The notes beneath the pieces were generated by a model. The model worked only from the letters and a program-made list of their open reading frames with translations. It searched no databases and was not told the DNA's origin. Shown here one piece after another: positions 11,615 through 23,014 of a DNA stretch of 64,000 nucleotides (its first letter is position 1; every line of letters begins with the position of its first letter). Both the position numbers and the translations under genes were made by a program. This DNA is from Adiantum capillus-veneris (taxonomy: Eukaryota > Streptophyta > Polypodiopsida > Polypodiales > Pteridaceae): NCBI GenBank assembly GCA_014529385.2, contig CM043968.1, positions 7,794,648-7,858,647 on the forward strand. Reading direction: 5' to 3'.

Positions 11615-12690
11615 GTATATGGACAGTTATTTGCAGGTTCAGTAAGTAGGCCCATTTTATTCTTGTCAAGAAGAAGATAAAATCTGACCAGATGGCACGG
11701 TTGTTCATGTACAATGTGTTTTAAGTAGCATGGTATGCCACAATCGATTGTCAGTGATGGTGATCCCTACATGACAAGTTTGTTTTGGAGAGGATTGTTT
11801 GAGAACATGGGCACTACGCTCAAGTTCTCGTCTTCTTTTCATCCACAAACTGATGGAAGTCACAAGAAGCTAACTCTATTGCCTTAGATCAGCTGAAATG
11901 TTGTGTGTCAGATAATAAGGGCAAGTGGGAACAGTATTTGCGTATATAGGCTTAAGTATGTATACAACAATACGAAGCATTCGTCCACAGGCAAGGCACC
12001 TTTTGAGATTGTTGAAGGTGGCAAAAAGGTTCCTCCAATTTTGCATACAAAGGACAAGATCTTTGAGGCAGATTGAATGTTGAGAACATGGATGAAATGT
12101 ATAAGAAAATCAAAGTTGCCTTGGAGAAGACTCGGGCAAGGCAGAAAAGGACTGCTCATCGTCACCGTCGTGAATTACTATTTTCACCTCGTGATTGGGT
12201 ACTTTTACGGTTTGAAAAGGCAAGTTAAAGAAGATGAAGGGCAAGGAAAGGTTATTTCCAAAGCTAAGCATGCGTTACTATGGGCCTTTTCAAGTGCTTG
12301 ATAAGATTAGCGATGTTGCTTATAGGCTAAAATTGCCTTCCACTTGGAAGATTCATAATGCCTTTCACATGAGTCTTCTAAGACCTTTCGTGGGTGATGT
12401 GCCTGAAGATGCGCCACAGGAGGACCAACCAAAAGTCGATGAACTTGATGAATCTTGGTACCTAAGCAGATTTTGGCACATAAAGAAAGAAAAGTTAGGG
12501 ACAGGTTGCAAGACGCTATTTGGCGAAGTTCAAGAACTATCCACCTCTGGATGCAAACTGGATAGAAGAGCATGAAGTGTCAGAGTCACCAATTGTATTG
12601 CAGCTTTACCTTGAGGCCTTTGGGTTACAGCCTACGTATGCCCCAACCTAGCCTGTTCAGAGGGGTAATGATGGAGCTAGCACATCAAAT
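11615..12690 (+). pseudogene. Gypsy A integrase core to chromodomain, left copy
   Basis: After the solo LTR the integrase continues with a broken core: a match to SIVSDGDP near 11740, then SSFHPQTDG near 11830. The GPF/Y-type end (ERLFPKLSMRYYGPFQVLDKIS near 12243-12320) and HNAFHMSLLRPF follow, then a chromodomain remnant ending near 12630 with LQLYLEAFGLQPTYAPT. At least three frame changes and several stops (for example CTATATAGG near 11943) break it. The right copy at 28450-29530 shares many of the same lesions, including the stop in AAGTTAAAGAAG, so the two copies share an already dead ancestor. Confidence 0.78.
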
Positions 12691-12922
12691 GTACATGCGG
12701 ATTCAGTGCAATAGAAGTGTGCATCGCTCTTCAAGTGTTAAAGGTATTATGCTCACTTCTATCATAGATGAAAATGACAGAAGTATGAAGGTCTCATTAA
12801 GTCATTTGTATCTATGTGTTATGACCTTTCTTGCGGGTACATGCAATGATGAAAGCGTGCTAACAACACAAGATGATCAATGGCATGCAATCGAGGATGT
12901 TTGCGATTTCAAGAGGGGGGTA

Positions 12923-13917
12923 TGTCACGAGGACATGGCAACTGCTAACCTTAGTTGTTGGTTTCTTTTCCTTAATTTTTGTTTAATTTTTGGGACCCTC
13001 TTTTTGAAGTTGCAAATGGCCGGACACTGTATGGCCAGTGTGAAACGGCCTACGGCCGAGAGTTTCACCCACAGACGGGAAGGCCTTGTCGCCACGAGTT
13101 GGTCGGGCCGACCGGCACTGGAATCCGAGCAGTAAAAGTATGTCTAGATTCTACTCAAAGTTTGAAAAGAAGATCACCCAATAACTGGGCTACATTGCAT
13201 TTTTGGATGTGGTCCCAATGGTGATAGCAACCGGTTGAGATATTTTTAGATCGGAAGGTGCAAAACGGGAAAACCATGCATGAGTACCATTTGGTACATT
13301 TTTGGGCACTTTCCAGCTTGAGAGAGAGAGAGAGACAAAGGTGTTGAAATTAAACGTGGGGCTGCATTTTCAACCGTGTGGTGGATTGTTCCAAGTACCA
13401 AAGCTATTGTGTGCTTGCGTACCCTCTATGTATAGTGAAGTGCAAGAACTGAAGCCTTGCACAGCATTCACTGCTCTCTCTCTCTCTCCCCTCCATGCAG
13501 TTATGTGATGCCCCACAAGAGGGCTCTTCATTTGACCTATGTACAGTTGTGTGGGTTCATGCGCATTGCCGAGGCAAGAGCCTCTTGCACAGGTACTAGA
13601 TTAGCTAGTTGCTAATCCCCCGCAGGTACATGTGAATTCGGAGAGATTTCACACGAGAAATCTCGTCTGATTCAAAGGGCAAGTAGCCCTACACGTGCAG
13701 GAGCTCGAGGACTTGCTACGAATGCAACAGGCTCAGGAAATGGAGACCGGCTCGCGAAACAGAGTCCAAAACAGGAAAAACAGCCTGCTGTGTATTTTTG
13801 CAGGTTTAGGGTTTCAGCCCTAAACGGTCCCTAATACCCCCAGGAGGTCCAAGGACGCGAGGGGACCGTTGTGCGAGTGATCTGGTGCATTCTCAGGGTA
13901 GAAAACAGACAAATCAA
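12923..13917 (+). repeat. Gypsy A 3' LTR, left copy, truncated
   Basis: A purine-rich primer tract (TTTCAAGAGGGGGGTA) ends at 12922 and the LTR begins TGTCACGAGG at 12923. It matches the right copy (29750-31115) up to about 13915, then switches abruptly to minus-oriented B LTR sequence (AGAAATGTGCCACTTGG). Only about 1 kb of the LTR is left. The switch shares the trinucleotide AAC between the two parents. Confidence 0.85.
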
Positions 13918-14450
13918 CAGAAATGTGCCACTTGGCGCATTTACAAGCATTTTCCCATTTCGGGTTTGCCGCCTAAAAATCTCCCGACTTGTTCCTCAGT
14001 TGACTTCGCGGCAGAGTTGTTAAATGTTCCCCTAGTCATACCGGAGGTAATGACGAGAACACATTTCACGGCCCAAACTAGCAATTCCCTAAATTTTAGG
14101 AAATGATTCCGTTGGGCTCTCACTGGTCATCTGACCATCTATCCTCATTGGGACCACATCCAAAAGTGCAATGTGGCCCAACTATCGGATATTTTTTGCT
14201 GGTAGTTCCACCTTGACTTTATGCCTTTATTGAGTTCACAGTGCGACGGGGGGACATATATGATCTTGCTCTGAGCCTAAACATCCTCTTAGTATACGAA
14301 TTCCAATGCCGACCACTTCCCATCTGCGGATGAAACTACCGTTCACATTGGCCATACAATGTCCGACCGTTTGCTACTTCAAAAAGAGGGTCTCAAAAAA
14401 TAAAACAAAACCCATTGGAAAGAAACCAACAACTAAAGTTAGCAGTTGCC
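13918..14450 (-). repeat. Gypsy B 3' LTR, distal part (resumes at 21411-21467)
   Basis: This segment matches the right-hand 530 bp of the solo LTR (11020-11570), reading AAATGTGCCACTTGG to CAACTAAAGTTAGCAGTTGCC. The remaining LTR end lies beyond LINE K at 21411-21467 and closes CCCCGTGACA. The missing left 1 kb of this LTR was lost at the junction with the gypsy A LTR. Confidence 0.85.
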
Positions 14451-14524
14451 GAAAGCGAGTGAACACGTAGTCGAATGAATGCTCGCTACTGCTGCTGCCC
14501 CCCCCTGCTCGCCTCTGCCCTCTC

Positions 14525-14600
14525 CCCCCCCCCCTTGCTGCGCCTTCGCTCTCCCCCCCCCCCCCCCCCCCCCCCCACCCCCCCCCCCCCCCCCCCCCCC

Positions 14601-14637
<37 letters not shown>

Positions 14638-14640
14638 ACA
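14525..14640. repeat. Poly(C)-rich tract in LINE K 5' region
   Basis: Long runs of C, broken only by single T or A residues, extend from about 14525 to 14637. Poly-proline and poly-glycine ORFs on both strands come from this tract and are not genes. Run lengths of this kind are unreliable in assemblies. The tract is in the 5' UTR position of LINE K. A second, shorter C-rich stretch lies in ORF1 near 16085-16145. Confidence 0.9.
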
Positions 14641-14859
14641 CCCGCTGCCCCTGCGCGCTGCTGCCCGCCCGCTGCCCCCCCTTGTTTTCGCGCTGCCCTC
14701 CTCTCGCGTTGCCATCCCCTCCCCACCCCCCCCGTCCTCTTTGCTCCCGAAGGTCTTCTGCACCTGGCTCGGCAATGCTTTCTCTTCGGACAAGTGCTTG
14801 GCGTACTCATTCGCAGATTTTCTTCATCGCCCGCTTCTTCGACTCAGCAGTAGACACAG

Positions 14860-16915
14860 ATGGAGGCTCCAGCTCCACCTCAGAGGGACTCGCCTAAAGC
14901 CCCCTTGCCCGACCCCACTGAGCCCACCATTCGACTTGCTCTTACGCCGGCAAAGCAAGCGAGCCTTGCCACAGAGGTAGAACGCTTGCAGGCGACTTCT
15001 GTCATCTGCAAGGTTCTCGGCACTCGTCCCAGCAGAGGAGAGCTACCAGATCTTCTCCAGGCCCGCCTCCTCGCAGAGGTGGGCAAGATCTTGGATATCC
15101 AGATTCTCGGACGGGGGTACTACCAGATTGAGTTCGAGAGTTCCGAGATGGCCTCCAAGGTCATAGCTATGAGTCCATTGGCCATCCGAGCAGCACGCGC
15201 CCACTTTCGACAGTGGCGACATGGTTTTGACCCGTCTTCGGATGTGCTAGTAGAGGAGGCGGACATCCCCATATCAGTCTGCTTTCCAGGTTTACGGAGG
15301 GAGTACCTTCCACTTCTCTCCAGGATTGGCTCCGCCATCGGAACTGTCCTGGAGACACCTCGTACGGCAGCATCAGTAGCTGCCAAGGCGGCTGGCATCC
15401 CTTCAGTTCGAGTTTTGGTCAGAGATACCCACACGCTCCCGAAGGTCATCCTTCTGCCTCGGGTGAGTGGGGGTTGGTTTAGACAGAGTGTGGAGTACTC
15501 GGGTCTCCCGAACCAGTGTTTCATTTGCAGACAGATGGGCCACCTAGCGAAGGCCTGTCCACGGAGGAGACCACGACCCGCACCGCAGCCTCAGCCCCAG
15601 CCTGCCAAGGCTGGGCCGCAGCCACAGCCAGCGACGCAGAGCACAGATCCAGCGTCCATAGTCACAAGGGACGCATTCCGGGACGGGGGAACGGGGGACG
15701 GGGGACGGGGCTGAAATGGATTTTTAGTGTAAAAAAGAGAGCGGGACGGCAAGTGGGGACGGGAAGCCCGAAAAAGGGCGTCCCCTGTTACTATGCCAGC
15801 GCCACCCTCCGAGCCTGGGGCTCTAGCGGAGGAGGGGTGGCAGCAGGCCCGTGGCCGTCGACGCCAGGGGCCACAGCGACAGCCTGGCACTCAGAGTGGC
15901 CCCCAGGTGCCTACTCAGCAGCAGTGGGTTCCCACGGGGAACCGCTTTGGTCCTCTTGAGTAGGAGGAGCCCCCTACACCAGCCTCCACCTCCGCTTCAC
16001 CCTCGCCAGCCGCTCCGCCTTCCAATCTCCCCTCCTCCTCCTCATGCCCTCCCCCGCCCTCTGCTACCGCTCTCTCCCCACCTCGCCCCCCCCATGTCTC
16101 TGCCGCCCCACCTCGCTTCTCCTCTCCCCCGCCCCCCCCCCAGCCCCTTCTCCCCCTCCTCCTGCTTCAGTACCACAGTCGGCTCTGGAGACTGGACTCT
16201 TGCCGGCGGCCAGGAGATCTCTTGGCAGCGCCTTCGCCACGAGTCGCCTTGCGAGAGAGGGTCAGCCCTTCTTGCGGCCCCCATTGCAGATTCAGCATCT
16301 CCTCTTGCAGCTATCCCTCATGGTTTGACGAGCTTTGACCTCCGACGCCGCTGGGATTTCTTCGATTACGGGTTTACTCGTTTTCTTGGCGATTCCGCAG
16401 CAGACCACGAGGCAGCCTGCTTCAGAGTCCACGCTCTGTTCCTCGCCGCTAGGGGGACAGAGGCCTTGGACTCAGCAGTTGGTTTCTCCTTCCCCCTCTG
16501 CGGCAGGACTGAGACAGAGTGGTCCCTCGACTCAGTGGTGGGATGGTTGCATACACAGGTTCTCGAGTTCTCTCACCACATGGGAGAACTTGGCGTTACA
16601 GATCTGCTGCAGACTTTGTGGCCACTGGCCAAGTTTGCGGTGACACCCCCAGATTCAGCAGGATGTAGACACATTGTGGTGTACTTTTTTGCTGATACGC
16701 AGTGTTTGCCTTGCTATGTATTCATTCATGAGGACTCCTGGACAGAGGAGGTTGCTTTACGCACGGCTCGCTCTACTTGGGCTTGGACCAGGCACTCACT
16801 GCAGTCTCGCCTATCTAGAGGACGCTCGGATGCGGATTACTCCCCATCCAAGCCTGCTTCGAAGATAGCTCGTCTTGCTGCTGCGGCAGCATCTGTTCTC
16901 TCTCGCTCCCCATGA
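14860..16915 (+). pseudogene. LINE K ORF1 (RNA-binding, CCHC) with few defects
   Basis: The frame opens at ATG 14860. It encodes an RRM-like DUF4283-type region (GRGYYQIEFESSEMASKVIA, residues about 85-105, through RQWRHGFDPSSD) and a CCHC knuckle reading CFICRQMGHLAKAC (about 15519-15560). An Arg/Pro/Gln linker follows, with WQQARGRRRQG and VPTGNRFGPLE ending at a TAG (15961-15963). A 117-bp in-frame insertion (15668-15784) adds two stops. Past the second C-rich tract the frame shifts and a 250-residue C-terminal region stays open to TGA 16913-16915, which overlaps the ORF2 ATG. ORF1 would bind element RNA. The C-terminal region (RRRWDFFDYGFTRFLGD) is not one I recognise. Confidence 0.75.
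15668..15784. other. 117-bp G-rich insertion with 7-bp inverted ends in LINE K ORF1
   Basis: The ORF1 protein sequence on both sides is ordinary. This block starts GGGACGC and ends GCGTCCC, holds several GGGGAC repeats, and adds in-frame stops TGA (15712) and TAA (15727). Its length, 39 codons, preserves the frame. No clear target duplication flanks it. It may be a small foldback insertion or local expansion of a G-rich tract. Confidence 0.45.
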
Positions 16916-19900
16916 GGATCGTCTCGTGGAACGTGCAGGGACTCGGTGGGCCCCAGTTTCAGCGACAGCGGGGCCGATTGCGTCAGGAGCTTCAACGATG
17001 CCTTGTGGGAGGAGAGATTGATCTCCTTATGCTTCAGGAGCACCATTTGTCTGAGAGCCGCATTCGGCGATGTGGTCAAATTTTGCGTGGACGCTATGAT
17101 ACCTTTTGGTCAGCTGCTTTTGGACCTGGAGGCATCCAGGGTGGGGTATGTATGACTATTGCGGACTCATTACAGCAGGCCATTGTGGGCAGAGGGATTA
17201 TTGTACCAGGCAGGGCTCAGTGGATTACTATGCAGGTTCAGGGTAGCCTTGTGGGTTTCCTGAACATCTATGCGCCCAATGTGGCGAGTGCTCGTGCAGA
17301 GTTTTGGTCACAGATGGTTGAGTCTTTGCCTCAGGTTGACCAGTGGTGTGTAGGAGGGGACTTCAACATGTTGGAGGACCCTTCTGACAGAATCGGAGGC
17401 AGCCATGCTACTGTGCATGGAGTCGAGTTAGCAGCTTGGGAGAGGTTTTGTATGACGTTGAGGGTCTCGGATACATGGCAGCATTCTGGCTTTGTGAGGC
17501 CTCCAGAGAGTCTTGCCTTCTCTAGATCGGACCGCCGAGTGGGAGGAGTGAATCTATCGCGCATAGATCGCTTCTACACTAGTGACCACTTCAGTGACTT
17601 GGGGGGATCAGTGGGCATCCTGGCAGGGACATCCTTCTCGGACCATGCTCCAGTGATCCTCACAGTGGCAGACAGGCAGAGGAGTGGGAGCACGATGCTT
17701 CGCATCCCAGAGCGGGTTTTGTTGGACTCAGCACTCAGAGAGAGGGTCGAGGCTCTATGGACAGAGGGCATGGACAGCCAGGCTCCACCTGCAGACAGAG
17801 TGGCCTCAGGCCTAGCTCAGCTCAGCCACTTCTTTCTCCAGGAGTCTTTGGCTCGACGGGCTGCAGCGAGAGAGGAGGAGCAGCGTCTCAGACGAGGCAT
17901 TGCTTCACTACAGAGGATGCAGGAGCAGCATCCAGACAGTCCATGGTTGGAGAAGCAGCTTCAGCAGGCTCGACAGGAGCTTGCTTGCACAGAGGAGAGG
18001 CGCCATGAGTTTGCCTTTCACCGGCATGCATCTCAGTGGACTCAGGTGGGTGACAGAGTGACAGGTGTTTTTTTTGAGACAGTGGGACCTCGGCACTCGC
18101 ATGCCAAGGTCAATCAGTTGAGGAGACCCGATGGGTCAGTTGTTTGCGAGCCAGAGGATATGCGTGCAGTTGCTACTGACTTTTACCGTGAGCTTCTGTC
18201 GGCTGAGCCAGAGTCAGAGAGGCAGGATGCATGCAGGGAGCAGGTTTGGGCACAGATGCCCTGTCTTGTGACTGAGGAGATGCGGCAGAGGCTTGAGTTA
18301 CCTCTTCAGCTTGAGGAGCTGCACACGGCTCTTAGGGCCCTCCCTCGTGGTAGCTGTCCAGGTGAGGATGGGCTGACTCCCAGCTTCTTCTTGGAGTACT
18401 GGGACCTGCTTGGCCAAGATCTTTGTAGTGCCTTTCAGTACATTCTGCACACAGGAGTGATGCCGGATAGCATGAGTGAGGGCCTGATTTACCTCATTCC
18501 TAAGGAGGGTGGCTCCTTGGATGAGATTCGACAGTGGCGTCCCATCACCATTCTCAACTCAGCCTACAAAATTCTTGCCAAGGCTCTGAGTTTGAGGATT
18601 CAGCCACTTTTGGAGAGCCTTATACATGGGACTCAGACAGGTTTTGTCAAGGAACGCAGTATCCTTGACAACATCTTCACTTTTTGGGAGGCTTCTGCCC
18701 TTGCACGGCTCCGTGGGGAGGACCTTGTGATTCTTCTTCTCGATTTTGAGAAGGCATACGACAGAGTTGACTAGGACTTTCTAGAGGGCACGCTACGTAG
18801 GATGGGCTTCTCAGAGGCTTGGATGAGAGGGGTGTCGGCTTTGTACAGACAGGCCCACAGTCAGGTGCTTTTGGCAGGAGGTAGAGGTGAGCGCTTCATG
18901 CTCACACGATCGGTCAGACAAGGTTGTCCTCTTGCCCCCTTTCTCTTTCTATTCTATGCGGAGGCGATGAGCAGATTTTTGGTGTCACAGCAGGTTGGTT
19001 TGAGGGGCTTAGCTCTCCCTATACGGGGAGATGAGCTTCTGGACGCTGAGTTTGCCGACGACTCAGCCTTGTACTTAGAGGGCCAGGAGGCCAATTTACA
19101 CAGATGTGGGCAGGCTTTGGAGACCTTCTGCTGTGCATCGGGCGCACTGATCAACTGGAGAAAGACAGTGGCTTTCTCAATTGGTAGTGCTCCTGTGCCA
19201 GATTGGATGCCAGGAGAGGGTTTCAGGTGGATTCCTCCAGGGACTGCAGTTCGGTACCTGGGTTGTCAGGTTGGTTTGGATTTGTCCCCCGAGCAGCAGA
19301 TTGCTCCTCTTCTCCTGTCCATCAGGAGAAAGCTGTTACATTGGAGTTCAGCACGACTTTCGCTGGCTAGTAGAGTAGTAGTTGCCAACCAGGTGTTGTT
19401 GGCGACTATGTGGTACATCACTTCTTGCTGGATCTTCTCGAGTTCTTGTATCAGCCAGGTAGAGAGGCTGATCAGGAACTTCCTTTGGTCTGGTCGCGAC
19501 ACTCAGATTGCCCGAGCCAAGGTGGCTTGGTCGGTCATCACACTTCCTTGTTCTCAGGGAGGGCTTGGGATCATTGATCCAGCACAGCAGAGCAGAGCCC
19601 TTCTTGGGAAGTTCGTCGTCAGAGGACTTCTTCCAGGCGAGGAGCCCTGGAAGGAGTTCTTGTTGCAAAGGCTTCGTGCCAGGGTGCCTCAGGCAGGAGG
19701 CCCTTGGCAACCTTCGACCAGATGGATCTTTACAGAGTTGCGCCGAGTTGGTTTGAGCAGGAGACTGGAGGACCGATTCGCTGTGAGTTTGCTTCGGTCT
19801 TGGGAGCTATTGCGGCGTGGCCTAGAGCAGCGACAGCCGACGTGCACGGAGGAGCGCCTACGGCAGCCCCTCGTCTGGAACCCCATGGTTAGCACTCAGA

Positions 19901-21264
19901 GAGGCCACTTGGTTGGGAGTAGGCCTCATGTTTCTTGAGGTCCCATGGCAGCAGGTCCAACGCGCTCTCTAGGTGACTGGCTAGAGTTCATAGGTCTGTC
20001 AGAGGAGGTGCAGGCTGTCCAGCTACAGGGCATGAGAGGGGTTCAGAGCATGTGTCAGGACATCTCAGAGTCAGTTCCAGCTGATTGGCTCACGCCTCTC
20101 GAGCCAGTAGCACCCCGGTGGATGGGAGCCTTCACACGACTGGAGGTTCTCATTTCAGTCAGGGCTTGCTCAGAGACTGTCCCAGCCCTGTTCTTCGAGC
20201 TTCAGGGTGGGGGACGATTACAAAGAGTTGCAGTAGAGGCCCCGCAGGTAGCAGAGTGTTGTTTCCAGAGGATCCGAGTTGTGGGCATCTGTGGGAGGAC
20301 TTGCGTCATAGACCCTGACCCAGCAACTCTTGAGACAGGACACTGGAGGCTATGGGCTTGGGAGCGCTGTCCACTGGCACGAGTACAGTGGGATCCTGGT
20401 GAGTGGCTATGGAGGGACCCATTCTCTTCTGCAGACCGCCCAGGAGTCCCTTTCTTTCAGTACACTGTTCGGCTTGGACGTCATATACTTGCAGCACAGA
20501 GAGAGGCCCGCCCCGCTGCAGCACGTCATTGGCAGGAGGCGGGTCTCACAGTTGAGTTCTTGGCAGCTTTTTGGCAGAGGCTGTGGGACTCCAGACAGCC
20601 GAGGCGCGTCACCTTGTTCCAGTGGTTGGTTGCACACAGAGCCACAGCAGTAGGGAGCTGGCTTGTACATTGTGGTCTCTCGGTCGCATGTACAGCCTGT
20701 GACCAGTTGGTGGAGAGTCAGCGACACTGTCTTTGGGACTGTCCCTCGGCCCAGCAGGTGTGGCTACGAGTTCTTCGGCTGATGCCTGCCCTCTCCACGG
20801 CTCGACAGTTCACTTGGGGGGCGGCGGCTTGGTCCACCCTCACGGGCCCGGCACTTCAGTTTGAGCTATCTTCCACCAGCAGGATGATAGTGATACAGCG
20901 GGCTCGACCTACACCCCTGCCTGCTACAGACCTTACTCCACAGGAGTGGAGCAGTGAGAGAGCGGAGTGTTGGGAGCTCATCAGCGGCCTAGCTCTCTGG
21001 TTCATCTGGCGGGCCCGTTGTTTCCGCATCTTTGAGGCTCGCCTTGTACCACCAGCAGAGACTGTTCGTGACTTTTGGCTAGAGCTGATCCATACTCTCA
21101 GAGGACAGCTTGAGGGACTACAGGGCTGCTCCGACCGCATGCGGGAGCGCCGCGAGGCTTTCCTTCGTCTTTGGCGCCCTGGGCCGTTTTACTCCATGGT
21201 CCAGGGGGTGCTCAGATGGCACTACTGTCCACCTGTGTGGCTTTTCCCTCCTCCCATCTCTTGA
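16912..21264 (+). pseudogene. LINE K ORF2: endonuclease, RT, zf-RVT (two in-frame stops)
   Basis: One frame of 1451 codons runs from ATG 16912 to TGA 21262-21264, with only two internal stops, TAG 18772-18774 and TGA 19936-19938. Endonuclease: MRIVSWNVQGLGG at the start, LLMLQEHHL, GGDFNM (about 17358), SRIDRFYTS, FSDHAPVIL (about 17635). RT: WRPITILNSAYKILAKALS (about 18535), TGFVKERSILDNIF, LLLDFEKAYDRVD, RQGCPLAPFLF, FADDSALYL (about 19050). The C-terminus has the zf-RVT zinc-binding domain (RVTLFQWLVAHRA to CLWDCPSAQQVW, 20600-20765). The first stop replaces the usual Trp after RVD. It nicks and copies into target DNA. Little decay suggests a recent insertion. Confidence 0.92.
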
Positions 21265-21410
21265 TTTAGCCCTATTGTATATATGCTGTTTTTTCATTGG
21301 GAGAGTCTCCCCATCATGTTTGTTGTAGCCCTCTCCTGCAAAGGTGGATGTAGCCCTATGGGCAGCTTTCATTAACTAATAGAAGGATCTTTTTCTCGGA
21401 AAAAAAAAAA

Positions 21411-21467
21411 AGTTAGCAGTTGCCACGTCCGCGTGACATAGTTAACAGTTGGCACGTCCCCGTGACA
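21411..21467 (-). repeat. Gypsy B 3' LTR, terminal part
   Basis: This begins with the right-hand TSD of LINE K (AGTTAGCAGTTGCC) and completes the B LTR with two tandem copies of the terminus CACGTCC-CGTGACA. On the minus strand the purine-rich tract AAGAGGGGAGTA lies directly upstream of TGTCACGGGG, marking second-strand priming. Confidence 0.85.
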
Positions 21468-21651
21468 TACTCCCCTCTTGAAATCGCAAACGTCCTCGAT
21501 TGCATACCATAAATACACGCCATTGATGATCTTGTGCTATTAACACTCTTTTATCATCGCATGTATCCGCAAGAAAGGTCGGAAAAAACATAGATACAAA
21601 TGACTTAATGAGACCTTCATACTTTTGTCATTTCCATCTATTACACCGAAT

Positions 21652-23014
21652 TCATATGTACATTTGATGTACTAGCTCTATCATTACCCCTCCTTTGCAC
21701 ACTTGAGTTGGGGCATAAGTAGGATGTAACCCAAAGGGTTCAAGGTAAAGCTGCAATACATTTGGTGACTCTGACAGTTCATGCTCTTCCATCCACTTTG
21801 CATCCATAGGCGGATAGTTCTTGAACTTCACCCAATAGCGTCGTGTAACTTGTCCTTTAACTTTTCTGTCCTTATGTGCCAAAACTTGCTCAGGTACCAA
21901 GATCTCATCAAGTTCTTCAACTTCTGGCTGATCCTCATCTGGCATATCTTCTGGCACATCACCCACGAAGGGTCTTAGAAGACTCACGTGAAACGCATTA
22001 TGAATCTTCCACGCATCAAGCAATTTCAGCCTGTAAGCCACATCGCTGATCTTGTCAAGCACTTGTAAAGGCCCATAGTAACGCATGCTGAGCTTAGGAA
22101 ACAGCCGTTCCTTGCCCTTCATCTTCTTTAACCTTGCCTTTTCAAACCTTAACAGAACCAAATCACCAGGTGATAACAGCAACTCACGACGGTGACGATC
22201 AATAGCCTTTTCCTGCTTTGCACGAGTCTTCTCCAAGGCAACTTTCATTTTTCTTATACATCTCATCCATGTTCTCAACATATCGATCTGCCTCAAAGAT
22301 CTTGTCATTTGTATGCAAAATGGGAGGAACCTTTTTGCCGCCTTCTATAATCTCAAATGGTGCCTTGCCTGTAGACGAATGCACTGTATTGTTGTACACA
22401 TACTCAAGCATAGGCAAATACTGTTCCCACTTGCCTTTATTATCTGACACATAGCATTTCAGCAGATCTAAGACAATAGAATTAGCCTCTTTTGACTGTC
22501 CATCAGTTTGTGGATGAAAAGAAGACGAGAACTTGAGTGTAGTGCCCATATTCTCAAACAATCCTCTCCAGAACAAACTGGTCATGCGAGGATCACGATC
22601 ATTGATAATCGATTGTGGCATACCATGGTACTTAAACACATTGTACATAAACAAGCGTGCCATCTTATCAGATTTTATCTTCTTCCTAACAGGGATAAAA
22701 TGGGCCTGCTTGTTGAACCTGCAGATAATGGTCCATATACCATCATTCCCTGTTGGCATTCTTGGAAGATCAAAGATAAAGTCCATATCAATGCTTTCCC
22801 ATGGCTTATCCGGAATCGGCAGTGGTTGTAACAACCCTGGTGCCTTTTGCCTGTCAAACTTGGCCTTTTGGCAAATTATGCATGCTCGCACAAAGGCATC
22901 CACATCCCTCCTCAAGGTAGGCCAATAAAAGAATGTCTCTACCGCTTTAACTGTCGCATCAATGCCACGATGCACTGCACACGATGGGACATGACTCTCT
23001 TCCATGACCTTATG
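21652..23014 (-). pseudogene. Gypsy B integrase and chromodomain
   Basis: Reading down from 23005: the integrase zinc finger (HRGIDATVKAVETFFYWP to CIICQKAKFDRQ), then the catalytic core with MDFIFDLPRMPTG, IINDRDPRMTSLF and HPQTDGQSKEANSIV supplying the D, D and E residues. The C-terminal GPF/Y-type region is RLFPKLSMRYYGPLQVLDKI. A chromodomain runs from EILVPEQVLAHKDRKVKG to WMEEHELSESP (about 21900-21775). Chromodomains of this class guide integration to particular chromatin. One frame change lies near 22260 between integrase and the C-terminal part; otherwise the region is open. Confidence 0.88.

Larger units (their letters stand above)
14451..21410 (+). mobile_element. LINE K, nearly complete L1-type plant LINE with TSD and poly(A)
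   Basis: A 6.96-kb insertion bounded by the direct repeat AGTTAGCAGTTGCC (14437-14450 and 21411-21424), with an A tract at 21400-21410. These are standard marks of target-primed reverse transcription. Order: GC/C-rich 5' region, ORF1 (14860-16915), ORF2 (16912-21264), then a 146-bp 3' UTR ending TTTTTCTCGGA(n). The insertion interrupts the gypsy B 3' LTR, so it is younger than B. Only a handful of ORF defects are visible, which makes it the best preserved non-LTR element in the window. Confidence 0.93.

Noticed and set aside
14475-14897. Poly-proline, poly-glycine and alanine-rich ORFs on both strands
   Set aside because: They are translations of the C tract in the LINE K 5' region, open in all frames because of base composition.
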